From Candidatus Iainarchaeum sp. (GTDB taxonomy: Archaea > Iainarchaeota > Iainarchaeia > Iainarchaeales > 1-14-0-10-31-34), in NCBI GenBank assembly GCA_017609625.1, contig JAFCDN010000008.1:1-50601 (forward strand): a stretch of 50,601 nt of DNA, written 5' to 3'. The notes under the pieces were generated by a model, which had not been told where the DNA came from, ran no database searches, and worked only from the letters and a program-made list of their open reading frames with translations. Both the position numbers and the translations under genes were made by a program. Below, piece by piece: positions 35,409 through 44,287 of the stretch; position 1 is the first letter of the stretch, and each line of letters starts with the position of its first letter.

Positions 35409-38400
35409 TCAGACGTATTCATGCAAGGATTTCTGCTGAACCTTATCGTTTTTGAATACAGAAGCGATTTCTCTTTCAGCCATGTCAATCCTTTGCTTTA
35501 AGTAATCGCTTAAATGATATTCTCTGATTATTTCTTTTGTTAGTTTCAGATATTTTTTAACTGAACCTTCTGCTATTGTTAAAATCAAATTGTTTTTGCA
35601 TTTAGTACACTTCCCTACTAATGGAACTCTTCTGTATTTTGCTCCGCAATTTGTACATCTAAACTGCTGTTTAGAAAAAGACCGGGTGTTTCCGATAATA
35701 TCAGGCAGAAAATGTGAAACCAAAACTCTTTCTAATGCATCTTTTTCTTCTACTGCCTGAATTTTATGCTGCAACCTTGCCTGTTTTTTTATTTTTTCTT
35801 CCATTGTTTTTAGTGTAACATAATTTGACTGTTTTGGTCCTTCATCAAACGTTTCTGTATTGTGAGTAAACATCAAATCAGTATACTGGCCTTTTTCTCC
35901 TAATTTTCTTTTTACTATTGGAACAATCTGCAGATTTGGTTCAGCATAATCTAATGTTTTATAATAAAACTCCAAAGGATATTCTGAAACTGTTTCCATT
36001 TCATATACTTCATTGTCTATTTCTTCTGGATTCAGCATTGTAGTAAAAACCAATGGTGCATCCATTCTTCCTCCTCTAGAGCTTGGAAGATAATGTTCAG
36101 AAAAATTCAGCAATGCATCCATTAACAACATTATTGAATCCTGATCTCCGTCGCAGTCATAAACTGCTAAATTTCCAAAACCTGCAATATAGTTTTTTTC
36201 TCCTTCAACCATCAAATCATAAACCCATTCTTCTTTGTTTTGAATTTTTTCTATTTTTGCAATAGGGTCTAATACAAAGTTTCCTATTGTTTTCACTCTT
36301 TTTTTTCTGAAGTTGTGTGTTAAATTTATTTCCTCATATTTTTTCTTTTTCTTTCCAAACAAATGCTTTCCAGCTTCTTTCAAGTCTTCTGAATAAAGTC
36401 TTATTCCAAAAGATTTTATTGAAATCTTTTTTCCTTTTTTTTCATAAAACTCTTTCAAGTATCCTGATTTTATTTCTCTTTCTTTTTCATTAATAAAATG
36501 CGGGAACAACCCAAGCAGATTGCAAATTAATCCGAAATCGTTTATCAGGTTTTTATTAACTGAAGTCATTTTTATTGAATTAGAATTAATATGCCCGTCT
36601 CCTGTAATATAACCTGCAAGCAATCCCTGTAAGCATTCTTTTGGAGAGTTAAATAAAAGATAAGGAACTCTTTTGTTTTTTGCATTACTTCCAGTTTCCA
36701 GCATTTCAGTGAAAAATTCATAGTAAACCCTGCCGCTCAAAGTGATGCAATCAATTTTTTTTCTTTCTGCAGTTGAAACATTTCTTTTAAACAGTTTCTG
36801 AATTGAGTTTTCCAGTTTTTTTGATATTTCTTTTTCTTCTGAAACAAAGTTTACCTGATAAACAAATTTTTCTGGATTTTTTTCCCTTGAATTCCTTGCA
36901 TAGCCGTCTGCAAGAAAATACCCTAAAACTTCTCCTAATTCCTTGCTAAAAGGAATTGCTGCAGGAATTCTGCTTTTCTGCTTGTTGTAGGAGATAAAGC
37001 ATTTCCTGAAATCTTTTGCTGTTTTTTTCATATCCTTTAAGAGCAATTCAAACAAATCCAATGGAACAGCATCAAAATCAATTGCAGTATGCAGTGCTTT
37101 CCCGTTTCTCCAGCCAATCCTTTTTGCTGTTTTTACAAAACCTTTGTTTTCTAAGATGAATTTCCTTAACTCTTTTTTCAATCCATGCACTCTCAAAAGC
37201 TTCTTCTGCGAAACTGGTTTTTTCAAATAATATTCCACTACATTGAATTCTTTTTGAACAGAATTTGATTCAATTGAATGCAAAGACAGTAAATTTTCTC
37301 CCTGCCTGAATTCTGATGCTTTTTTTTCAAACACCTTTCCATCAAAAGTCAAAAGTTTGTGGTTTGGTGTTGCAGTTATTTCCCGCCCAAACCTTGTTTT
37401 GAATTTCATCAGTTGTTTTGGGGCTTTTTGTTTCAAAAGTGCTTTAACTTTTCTTGTTCTAAGTTTTCCTTTTGTGTCTATTGTGTAAGTGAAAACATTT
37501 TTCAAAGGGATTTCTTCTTTTTTTAATCCATTATCAAAGTGATTTATTGAAACGCTTTTTGTTTTCTTTCCGTTTTGTATTAATACTGTTGTGTCTCCAG
37601 TCAGACAGTTTCTTCTTTTGCATGTAATAAAATAAGGATGGCCCCAGCCAACTCTTGCTTTGCTGTAACCTAAAATTCTTCCGATAATTCCTGCAGATGT
37701 GTGCGGCGCTAATCCAATAACAAGTTCTCCTATTAAGTCTTCTTTTGTTTTTGAGTTATAAATTGCCTGCATTCCATAAAATCTTTCAAGCAGTTCATCA
37801 ATAAAAGCTGTTACTCTCAATAACCAGGCTCCGGCGTTTTCATTTACGATTATATCCTGCGGAAAAATTTCCAGTATCTGTTCTTCTGATGTAATTTTTT
37901 TTCCATAAATGTCTTTCTTATAACCTAATTCCAAAACTTTTTCTACACTTAGGTTAATTTCTTTTGGCTTAAAATGTGTTATTGGAGCATTTAATAATTC
38001 AAATCTTGTTGTTCCGTCCCTGAAAATATGAACATCATGTTTTGCTCTTAAGATTGCTTTTTCTATTGGCTCTGGTTCTTTTAAATCTGAAATCAATCCT
38101 TTTACTCCTTTAATCAAATCTGGTTTTCTTATTTTTAGTTTTTCCAGTGCATTTTCCACAATATTTTCTAAATCTATTTCTCTTTCTTCTGCTTTTATCA
38201 TTATTCCTTTGCACGCTTTGCATTCTTTTTCTTCTGCTTTTCCAATCCAACCGCATTTTCCACACTTACTTACTCTCAATGTTTCTGTTTTGCATTCATA
38301 ACATTCAGGGAAAGGAATTATTCTGGTGCATTTTGGGCATCTAAATAAAGCCAAGTCCACTTTTAGTTTTTTGTTTGCAGTATTAAGTGCATCAATTGCT

Positions 38401-40277
38401 TTATTCACGCTTCTAGTATTGCTCCCATAATTTCCTATTGGAAACAATCCATGAGGATTTCCTTTCATTTCTCTTTCTTTTGCCTGTTCTGGTCTTCCCA
38501 TTCTTGCACCAACAAAGCTTGCTCCTTTGTCCATTATTTTTATTCCAGAATACTCTGAAAGTAAATCCAAAACTTTTCCTTCTGCTTTTTCTGGCAGTTC
38601 TTTTGCGCTTAATGCTCCTAAAGTTTTAAGCAAAGGATAAGCATTTTTTTCTCTTATAATTATTTTTTCTCCTTTAACTTCATGAGGCAGGCCGATTTTT
38701 TCAAGCATTTCTTTTGTTTTTTCTTTTAATTCAAATTCAACTCCAACTATTTTTTCTTTTTCAAAAATTTTTTCTGCTTTCCTTGCTTCTTTCATGAGTT
38801 GCAGAGCTTGCTCTGTGTCTAATGCAGTATAGTAATGTAGGTATTCTGGATGCAATGCAATTCCTAATTCCATGCTTAATTCCACTGCAGTAAACCCTTT
38901 AATTTTTTTCACATTTTCTAATTCTTTTTTTTCAATTCCTTTTATTTTTTTTCCTTCAAGTGCTTTTTTTAGTTCCAGTTCAAACCATTCTTCTACAAAA
39001 GAACTTGGAATCAATGGATGAGAAGTTTTCCTGAAATCTCCAAGCGTAACAAGAATGTCTCCTAAAAAAAGTATTTTTTCTATTTGAGGCTTTACTTTGG
39101 TTGCTTCTTCCATTGAATTCAGTTTTACTACACTTTGATTTTTTAGTTTTACTATTGGCCCGTCAACTGAATTGCATGGAAACAATTGCGCGGCTTTTCC
39201 CGGCCTTTCAATTCTGATGTGAGTTCCAACTGCAATAAAGTCGTCTAATACAACCATTGTTGCCGGATTAATTCCTTTTCCCATTATTGCAGTGTTTCTT
39301 CCTCTTCCATATCTTAACCTGAAACCGCCGTATTTCATTGGATATGCTAACAACGGCCTGCCTGCAGCCATTCTGTCTAAATACTTATAGTTTGGTTTTA
39401 TTTCTGTTTTTGTTTCAGAACTTTTTTTTACTTTAATTATTTTTTCCAGCCAGCTCCAGTCCAGCTCTAATTTTTTTGCCCAGTCCATTATTTTCATTGC
39501 TTTTAATGCAACTCCTTCTGTTATTACTAATCCCATTCCGCCTCTGATTCTGTTTGACGGAATTCTTTCTAAATCCCTGTGAACTGAAACCTCTTTTTCT
39601 TCTGTCGGCACTCCGTTAATGCAAACAGGACAGCCTTTAACTATTATTCTTATTTCTTCTTCTGAAATAGTGTATTGTCTTGAAAAAATTTCTGTCTGGT
39701 AAATTACAATTTCTTCAACATATCTTTCAACTTCTTCTTCTGTAGGCTTATACTTGTCTAACTCCAGTAACTTTCTTGCATAATCCCCCAGAATTAAAGG
39801 AAGAACTGTGGAAGAGCCTCCTGCTGCCCGGATTGGCCCTGCAAAATAAATGTCAATGTATTTGCTTCCATCCAGATTCCTGTTTATCTGGATTTTTGGA
39901 ACCCCGTCTAATGGAGCAACTACAACCCCTTCTGTTTCTATTACTAAGCATGTTTTTATTGCCTGTTCAACTCTTTTTGATTCATCTGGAATCTTAAACC
40001 ATTTTTCTTCTATTATTTCCCTGAATAATTTAAACATTATTTTTAGTCTGTCTCCTTTTAATTCTTTCACTAAATTCCTGTATCTTTCTGCAACTCCTTT
40101 TGGCCCTATAATGCTTTCAGTTCTCTCTGCCAAGTCTGCAACAGGAACTGTTTCAACTTCTCTGCTTAAATCCAGTCCTTTTTCTCTTGCTTTTTTTGCT
40201 ATCTTATATTTTTCTTTTACTTTTTTATCCAGTTCTTCAAAGTATTTTTCTATTTCCGGGACTGCTTTTATTTCCAT
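35409..40277 (-). CDS. polC: DNA polymerase D large subunit (DP2) with intein
   Basis: 1622 residues as translated, 1138 after removal of the intein, in the range of archaeal DP2. It is the catalytic subunit of the replicative D-family polymerase. The start is the ATG at 40277 (MEIKAVPEIEKYF); it is preceded by GGTGATTTG, and the family begins here. Longer upstream reading consists of an inserted element. Visible landmarks: a CPKC...CYEC...CGKC...CKAC zinc cluster (about 645-700), and the active-site motif NCDGDQD, split by the intein immediately before its Cys. A C-terminal zinc site (CTNCGAKY...CTKCKN) and tail (EYV) for partner binding are intact. Operon with DP1 and UPF0147. Confidence 0.95.
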   Translation of the reverse strand: MEIKAVPEIEKYFEELDKKVKEKYKIAKKAREKGLDLSREVETVPVADLAERTESIIGPKGVAERYRNLVKELKGDRLKIMFKLFREIIEEKWFKIPDESKRVEQAIKTCLVIETEGVVVAPLDGVPKIQINRNLDGSKYIDIYFAGPIRAAGGSSTVLPLILGDYARKLLELDKYKPTEEEVERYVEEIVIYQTEIFSRQYTISEEEIRIIVKGCPVCINGVPTEEKEVSVHRDLERIPSNRIRGGMGLVITEGVALKAMKIMDWAKKLELDWSWLEKIIKVKKSSETKTEIKPNYKYLDRMAAGRPLLAYPMKYGGFRLRYGRGRNTAIMGKGINPATMVVLDDFIAVGTHIRIERPGKAAQLFPCNSVDGPIVKLKNQSVVKLNSMEEATKVKPQIEKILFLGDILVTLGDFRKTSHPLIPSSFVEEWFELELKKALEGKKIKGIEKKELENVKKIKGFTAVELSMELGIALHPEYLHYYTALDTEQALQLMKEARKAEKIFEKEKIVGVEFELKEKTKEMLEKIGLPHEVKGEKIIIREKNAYPLLKTLGALSAKELPEKAEGKVLDLLSEYSGIKIMDKGASFVGARMGRPEQAKEREMKGNPHGLFPIGNYGSNTRSVNKAIDALNTANKKLKVDLALFRCPKCTRIIPFPECYECKTETLRVSKCGKCGWIGKAEEKECKACKGIMIKAEEREIDLENIVENALEKLKIRKPDLIKGVKGLISDLKEPEPIEKAILRAKHDVHIFRDGTTRFELLNAPITHFKPKEINLSVEKVLELGYKKDIYGKKITSEEQILEIFPQDIIVNENAGAWLLRVTAFIDELLERFYGMQAIYNSKTKEDLIGELVIGLAPHTSAGIIGRILGYSKARVGWGHPYFITCKRRNCLTGDTTVLIQNGKKTKSVSINHFDNGLKKEEIPLKNVFTYTIDTKGKLRTRKVKALLKQKAPKQLMKFKTRFGREITATPNHKLLTFDGKVFEKKASEFRQGENLLSLHSIESNSVQKEFNVVEYYLKKPVSQKKLLRVHGLKKELRKFILENKGFVKTAKRIGWRNGKALHTAIDFDAVPLDLFELLLKDMKKTAKDFRKCFISYNKQKSRIPAAIPFSKELGEVLGYFLADGYARNSREKNPEKFVYQVNFVSEEKEISKKLENSIQKLFKRNVSTAERKKIDCITLSGRVYYEFFTEMLETGSNAKNKRVPYLLFNSPKECLQGLLAGYITGDGHINSNSIKMTSVNKNLINDFGLICNLLGLFPHFINEKEREIKSGYLKEFYEKKGKKISIKSFGIRLYSEDLKEAGKHLFGKKKKKYEEINLTHNFRKKRVKTIGNFVLDPIAKIEKIQNKEEWVYDLMVEGEKNYIAGFGNLAVYDCDGDQDSIMLLMDALLNFSEHYLPSSRGGRMDAPLVFTTMLNPEEIDNEVYEMETVSEYPLEFYYKTLDYAEPNLQIVPIVKRKLGEKGQYTDLMFTHNTETFDEGPKQSNYVTLKTMEEKIKKQARLQHKIQAVEEKDALERVLVSHFLPDIIGNTRSFSKQQFRCTNCGAKYRRVPLVGKCTKCKNNLILTIAEGSVKKYLKLTKEIIREYHLSDYLKQRIDMAEREIASVFKNDKVQQKSLHEYV
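36156..37607 (-). other. Intein in DP2 active-site motif with LAGLIDADG endonuclease
   Basis: 484 residues, from Cys1 (CLTGDTTVL, codon 37605-37607) to Asp484 (GNLAVYD, codon 36156-36158), followed by the Cys+1 of the host motif CDGDQD. Splicing block A and block B (TPNHKLLT) are present. Two LAGLIDADG motifs, LGYFLADGYA and LLAGYITGDG, keep their acidic residues, so the homing endonuclease looks complete. The insertion site is the known PolII intein position in archaeal DP2. The last residue is Asp rather than the usual Asn, and the usual penultimate His is replaced by Tyr, an atypical C-terminal junction. Confidence 0.93.
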
Positions 40278-40377
40278 CAAATCACCAAACGTTTCGCCGT
40301 TTGAGCACGAGGCACGGGACAAGCCCGTGATGACATGTTAAAAATCGTGCTTTCTGTAGTTATTTCCATCAAATCAC
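40268..40377. repeat. Stem-loop insertion between DP1 and DP2 with 18-bp direct repeats
   Basis: Two identical copies of TTATTTCCATCAAATCAC (40268-40285 and 40360-40377) flank a 74-bp GC-rich insert (40286-40359). The repeat covers the DP2 start codon and its ribosome binding site, so the left copy is the working one and the right copy is a duplicate directly after the DP1 stop codon. The insert folds well: CAAACG/CGTTTG (40286-40291 with 40298-40303), CACGGG/CCCGTG (40313-40318 with 40324-40329), and AGCACGA/TCGTGCT (40304-40310 with 40345-40351) enclosing it. The core AAACGTTTCGCCGT recurs at 20001-20014. It looks like a small mobile palindromic element with target duplication. Confidence 0.65.
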
Positions 40378-40378
40378 T

Positions 40379-41902
40379 TTACTCGCTTTCTTGTTTTTCT
40401 TCTAGTTCTTCTTTTTCTTTGTAAAAGTTTTTTTCAAAAACTTTTCCTGTTTTTAATTCAAGCAATACAACAACCCCTGGAGTTGGAACATGGCCTTGCT
40501 GCACCTGAAATTCTGTTTTTTCCTGAAAGGTTGCGCAGTTGATTATTCTTGTGCCTCTGTACATTCTGATTGAATTCCTGTGCATGTCTCCGCCTAAATA
40601 AATATCCGGGATTTCTTTTATCACCATGTAATTTCTTTTTTCCGGAACATAAGGTCTTTTAAGTCCATAAACCGGCATTAAATCCCTTTTTTTTATTAGT
40701 TCTTCTATTGCTTTTGCCGGATTACTATAGCTTAAAAAACTCACACTGGAATACAAATCATGCAGTGAAGGCCCGTGGTAAAACAGTACTTTTAATCCTT
40801 CTATTTCTGCCCAGCCAGGAGAGCTTAAAAAATGAAAGTTTTTTTTCTCATATAATTCTCCTGCAAATTCTTTTGGTATTGCAGGCTGGGGATCTGCAAA
40901 TCTTACTCCGTCGTGCTGGCCTGGAATAATAAACACTTCAATGTAATCCGGAATCTTTTTTATAAGTTCAACAAATTTTTCATATTGTTTTTTTATATCT
41001 TTAATGCTTAATTCATCAAACTGGTTTGGGTAAACTCCTATTCCGTCTACATTGTCTCCCAATACACACAAATATTTTATTCTTCCAATAAGTTCTTTTT
41101 CTTTTTCGTTTTCTGCGTTTCCTTTCAGCCATGAAACAAATTTTTCAAACTCTTCTTCTAAAAACAATTTGCTTCCAACATGCATGTCTGAAATGCATGC
41201 CATAACCAGATCTCTTTTTCCGCCTTTAAAGTTTCCTATGGGAATCTCTGGAAGGATTATTTCTTTTATTATTACCATGGATTCGTTTCCTTTTATTCCT
41301 TTTACTCCGATTACATTGTCAAGCAAAATCCTTTCGCTTTCTTTCATCATTTTTTCATCATTCTTTAATGCTATTCCAATACATTCTGCTTCCAGGTCCT
41401 CTAATTTAAATGCAATATGCCCGTTTTTGGTTTTCCATTTTTCTGCAACCATGCAGATTAATTCTACTTCTTCGTTTTTTCCTGTTGTCTTCAGTCTCTT
41501 TAACGGTTTGTTCATCATTCCTCTTTCTTTTAGCATTGATTCAATTGAATTAAATTTGTCTCTGAAGAATTCGATAAAATCTTTTACTTTGCCTTCAGAA
41601 CAGGATTGATTAGTAACATTTAATTCTTCCAAAATCCTGCAGTCGGCTGTAATCTCTTCTGCTTTTGGAATAAAGTTTTCTTTTGTTTTTTCTTCTTTTT
41701 CTGCTGAAGGAAGTTTTGTTGATTCTCTTATAATTTTTTCTTCAACCATTTTTTTTGTTAAAACAAAAATTTCTTTTTCTAATGCATCTTTTATTAGTTC
41801 TTTGAAATCAACTTTTTGTTCTATAATTAACTGAATTGCAGAATTTTCCACTATCAAATTTTTTTCCGATGCAAATTCTATTATTTCTTTTTTTTCTGCC
41901 AT
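40379..41902 (-). CDS. polB: DNA polymerase D small subunit (DP1), calcineurin-like exonuclease
   Basis: 507 residues. The C-terminal phosphoesterase domain carries the metallo-phosphoesterase motifs of the proofreading 3'-5' exonuclease: SDMHVGS, LGDNVDG, PGQHDGV, FYHGPS and GGDMHRNS, all intact. An OB-type domain (about 120-220) and a helical/charged N-terminal region (about 1-80) precede them. It pairs with DP2, located downstream on the same strand after the insertion element, and follows UPF0147 by 5 bp. Confidence 0.95.
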   Translation of the reverse strand: MAEKKEIIEFASEKNLIVENSAIQLIIEQKVDFKELIKDALEKEIFVLTKKMVEEKIIRESTKLPSAEKEEKTKENFIPKAEEITADCRILEELNVTNQSCSEGKVKDFIEFFRDKFNSIESMLKERGMMNKPLKRLKTTGKNEEVELICMVAEKWKTKNGHIAFKLEDLEAECIGIALKNDEKMMKESERILLDNVIGVKGIKGNESMVIIKEIILPEIPIGNFKGGKRDLVMACISDMHVGSKLFLEEEFEKFVSWLKGNAENEKEKELIGRIKYLCVLGDNVDGIGVYPNQFDELSIKDIKKQYEKFVELIKKIPDYIEVFIIPGQHDGVRFADPQPAIPKEFAGELYEKKNFHFLSSPGWAEIEGLKVLFYHGPSLHDLYSSVSFLSYSNPAKAIEELIKKRDLMPVYGLKRPYVPEKRNYMVIKEIPDIYLGGDMHRNSIRMYRGTRIINCATFQEKTEFQVQQGHVPTPGVVVLLELKTGKVFEKNFYKEKEELEEKQESE

Positions 41903-41907
41903 CTGAA

Positions 41908-42174
41908 TTACTTTATTTTTTCTTTCAGGTTTTCAAGTTCACTTATTATTGTCCAGATTTCTGTCCTAGTGTGGGAAGGCATGTTGATGTCATTGCTTAC
42001 ATCATCCAGCATATAGACTGCTGCACTAATGCTGACTCCTAATTCTTCCTGGTTTTTTAGTTTTTCTTTTGCGTCTTCCACTACTTTTCGGATGTTTCTT
42101 GGAACTGAAGTGTCTTGCATTACTGATTCCATTAATTCAGTCAAATAGCTAGTGTCTATTTCGTTTTTTTTCAT
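41908..42174 (-). CDS. UPF0147 family protein
   Basis: 88 residues, all-helical, matching the archaeal UPF0147 family: ESVMQDTSVPRNIRKVVEDA (about 16-35) and ISAAVYMLDDVSNDINMPSHTRT (about 49-71) are the characteristic conserved segments. Role unknown. Start of the minus-strand operon UPF0147, DP1, DP2; only 5 bp separate it from DP1, which suggests co-expression with the replicative polymerase. Confidence 0.88.
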   Translation of the reverse strand: MKKNEIDTSYLTELMESVMQDTSVPRNIRKVVEDAKEKLKNQEELGVSISAAVYMLDDVSNDINMPSHTRTEIWTIISELENLKEKIK

Positions 42175-42254
42175 AAAACCCCTCTAAAAATAGGTTGTGC
42201 TTTAAACTACTTTTCTAGAGAAATTAATTTAAAAGAGATTAATCTGAAAAGCAT

Positions 42255-42284
42255 AAACAAAATAATTAAAAACTCTAAAACTGT
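42255..42284 (+). repeat. Promoter-containing repeat, copy 1 (30 bp, same as 44247-44276)
   Basis: A 30-bp sequence identical to 44247-44276 stands directly before surface-protein gene 1. It contains AATAATTAAAAAC, a TATA-like element about 25-35 bp ahead of the ATG at 42296, so transcription would start almost at the start codon. In the second copy the same sequence includes the stop codon of gene 1. The shared block indicates tandem duplication of a gene plus its leader. Confidence 0.6.
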
Positions 42285-42295
42285 CTTCTTTATGG

Positions 42296-44257
42296 ATGAA
42301 AAAAAAAATTCTTTTCTTAACAATTTTCTTGTTTCTTTTAGCTTCAGTGAATGCTGCTGTGCTTTCGCTTTCTTGGTTTTATCCTGACTACAGCATGTTT
42401 CCAATAGCCAGTCAAAGTGCTATTGAAACAACAATAACCTGCACTAATGGCCCTTGTGAAAACATTGAAGCGGTTCTGCAGTATTGTAAAGGCTCTGGCT
42501 GTAGTGATTATGCTGATATTCCTGAATACGGCAGCCTGCCTGAAGAAGATTTAATGTTAGACAATGGGAATCCTTTGACTAAAAACATTGCTTTACTGGA
42601 AGGTTCTGAAATATTAAGATGGAATTATGATGTTATAGCTGACCCGTTTCCTTATGGAGAAAATTATAGTTTCAGGGTAATTGCTGAATCCTCTAATGCA
42701 GAAACAGAAACCCTTGAAGAAATGACAGTCTATATTAATTCCCCTCCTGAAGTTACTTTAATTGAACCTTTAGAACAAATTGAAATTAAAGAAAATGATA
42801 AAATTGATGTTATCTGGAATGCAGTTGATAGTGATTCAGAAGACATTCTTTTTGAAGTATATTTGACTGCTTATGAAAACTGCGGTAGCGAGGAAAACTT
42901 GGCATCAGCTGTTCTTTCACATGAAGTAACTTTAATTAGCACTATTTCAGGCCCGCCAAACATTTATTCAACTATTCCCACAATCCCTAATATGGGCCCT
43001 GTTTCAAATTATGTTTGTATTTTTGTAAGGGCTAATGACAATATGGCTATTAGTTATTCTGAACCCCAAAGGCTTTATTATTCTGCAGAATCTCCAAGCC
43101 CTTGTTCTGATTTACTTTTAACCCTTACTGCACCTGAAGAAGGTTTAACCATTTTTGAAAAAGAAATTTTTACTTTTCAGGTAAGAGTTTATTCTAGTTC
43201 AATCTGTACAACTAACCTGACTTTTCAGTATGACCAAGGAAAAGGCTTGGATGTTTTTTACAGAATCCCTGACACTGTTTACACTCCAGAAAACCAGAGT
43301 TTAGTTTCAAATGACAGAACATTAAGAAACATTTATCTTGAAGGTTCTGCAGGCGGTGCGCCAGAAGATGAATTGCCAGAAATTTTTTTTGATTCAATTT
43401 ATTTTGCCACAGCAATTCCTTCTGCCGTAATTGACTGCAATGCAAAAGGGGATTATGTTTTAAGGGCTTTTTCTGATGACCCGGCAGAAGGGCCTGTTTC
43501 TAGCGAGAACACAGTTACAATCCATTGCCTTGAAAACACTGATCCTGTTGCAAGCTTTATTTCTCCTGCTGTTGCTTCTTTTGTTTATGGTTCTTCTTAT
43601 AGGGTTGAATGGGATGCTTTTGATACAGAAGGCGCGATTTTAAGTTTTGATCTTTCCTGGTCTGGCCCGACTTCTGGTTCAGTTGAAAACTTAAATGAAA
43701 CTTATTACACTGTAACAGATTTAGTTCCAGGGGATTACACTTTTCTTTTAGAAGTGTCTGATGGAGTAAATGCTGTTGTTCAAATTGAAAGCCCTGTTCT
43801 TTCTGTAATTGAATCTTCAACAACTATTTTTGTAACTGAATTCAGTGTTTTTCCGCAGTCTTTTTATGCTGACAGTTCAGTTGAATTTGAAGTTGTTTTA
43901 AGAAATGATTCCCCTAACACAGTAGATTTTGAGGTTTTGTTTTTTAATGCAGATTTTGTTCCAAACTCTTTTATTGAAAAAGCTGAAAATATCCAGCCGT
44001 ATTCCAGCACTACAGTTTCTTTCCAAAAAACTTTGTCTGATTCAGACAACATTGAACCAGGCGACCACCAGTTATTTGTTTTTGTTGAAGAATATTTTGC
44101 TGGAACTGAAACAAAAACAGGAAATGAAATAACCTCTTTTGTTAATTTCACTATTCTTGCAGAAGAAGGTTCAACTTCAGCATCTGAAATAAATCTGTTT
44201 TCTTTGATTTTGGTCGGGATTTTAGTGCTTTCGCTTCTCAGAGCAAAAACAAAATAA
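42296..44257 (+). CDS. Secreted surface protein 1 of tandem array, C-terminal sorting-like tail
   Basis: 653 residues with a signal peptide (MKKKILFLTIFLFLLASVNA). N-terminal domain contains the Cys motif CTNGPCENIEAVLQYCKGSG shared with array members 3 and 4. A second domain (about 130-270) carries PPEVTLIEP and is Ig-like. The third module begins CLENTDPVASFISPAV and VYGSSYRVEWDAFD (about 415-450), shared by all four array genes. The protein ends SASEINLFSLILVGILVLSLLRAKTK: an acidic stretch, a hydrophobic helix and a basic tail. The upstream ATG at 42292 is out of frame. It is probably an S-layer or adhesin component. Confidence 0.85.
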   Translation: MKKKILFLTIFLFLLASVNAAVLSLSWFYPDYSMFPIASQSAIETTITCTNGPCENIEAVLQYCKGSGCSDYADIPEYGSLPEEDLMLDNGNPLTKNIALLEGSEILRWNYDVIADPFPYGENYSFRVIAESSNAETETLEEMTVYINSPPEVTLIEPLEQIEIKENDKIDVIWNAVDSDSEDILFEVYLTAYENCGSEENLASAVLSHEVTLISTISGPPNIYSTIPTIPNMGPVSNYVCIFVRANDNMAISYSEPQRLYYSAESPSPCSDLLLTLTAPEEGLTIFEKEIFTFQVRVYSSSICTTNLTFQYDQGKGLDVFYRIPDTVYTPENQSLVSNDRTLRNIYLEGSAGGAPEDELPEIFFDSIYFATAIPSAVIDCNAKGDYVLRAFSDDPAEGPVSSENTVTIHCLENTDPVASFISPAVASFVYGSSYRVEWDAFDTEGAILSFDLSWSGPTSGSVENLNETYYTVTDLVPGDYTFLLEVSDGVNAVVQIESPVLSVIESSTTIFVTEFSVFPQSFYADSSVEFEVVLRNDSPNTVDFEVLFFNADFVPNSFIEKAENIQPYSSTTVSFQKTLSDSDNIEPGDHQLFVFVEEYFAGTETKTGNEITSFVNFTILAEEGSTSASEINLFSLILVGILVLSLLRAKTK

Positions 44258-44276
44258 TTAAAAACTCTAAAACTGT
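44247..44276 (+). repeat. Promoter-containing repeat, copy 2
   Basis: Identical to 42255-42284. It overlaps the last codons and stop of surface-protein gene 1 and provides a TATA-like element before gene 2 (ATG at 44288). This makes gene 2 independently transcribable and supports tandem duplication of the region. Confidence 0.6.
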
Positions 44277-44287
44277 TTTCTTATTGC

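Noticed and set aside
40278-40322. N-terminal extension of DP2 reading MSRASCSNGETFGDL
   Set aside because: It is translated from the inserted repeat element; the conserved protein and its ribosome site begin at the ATG at 40277.
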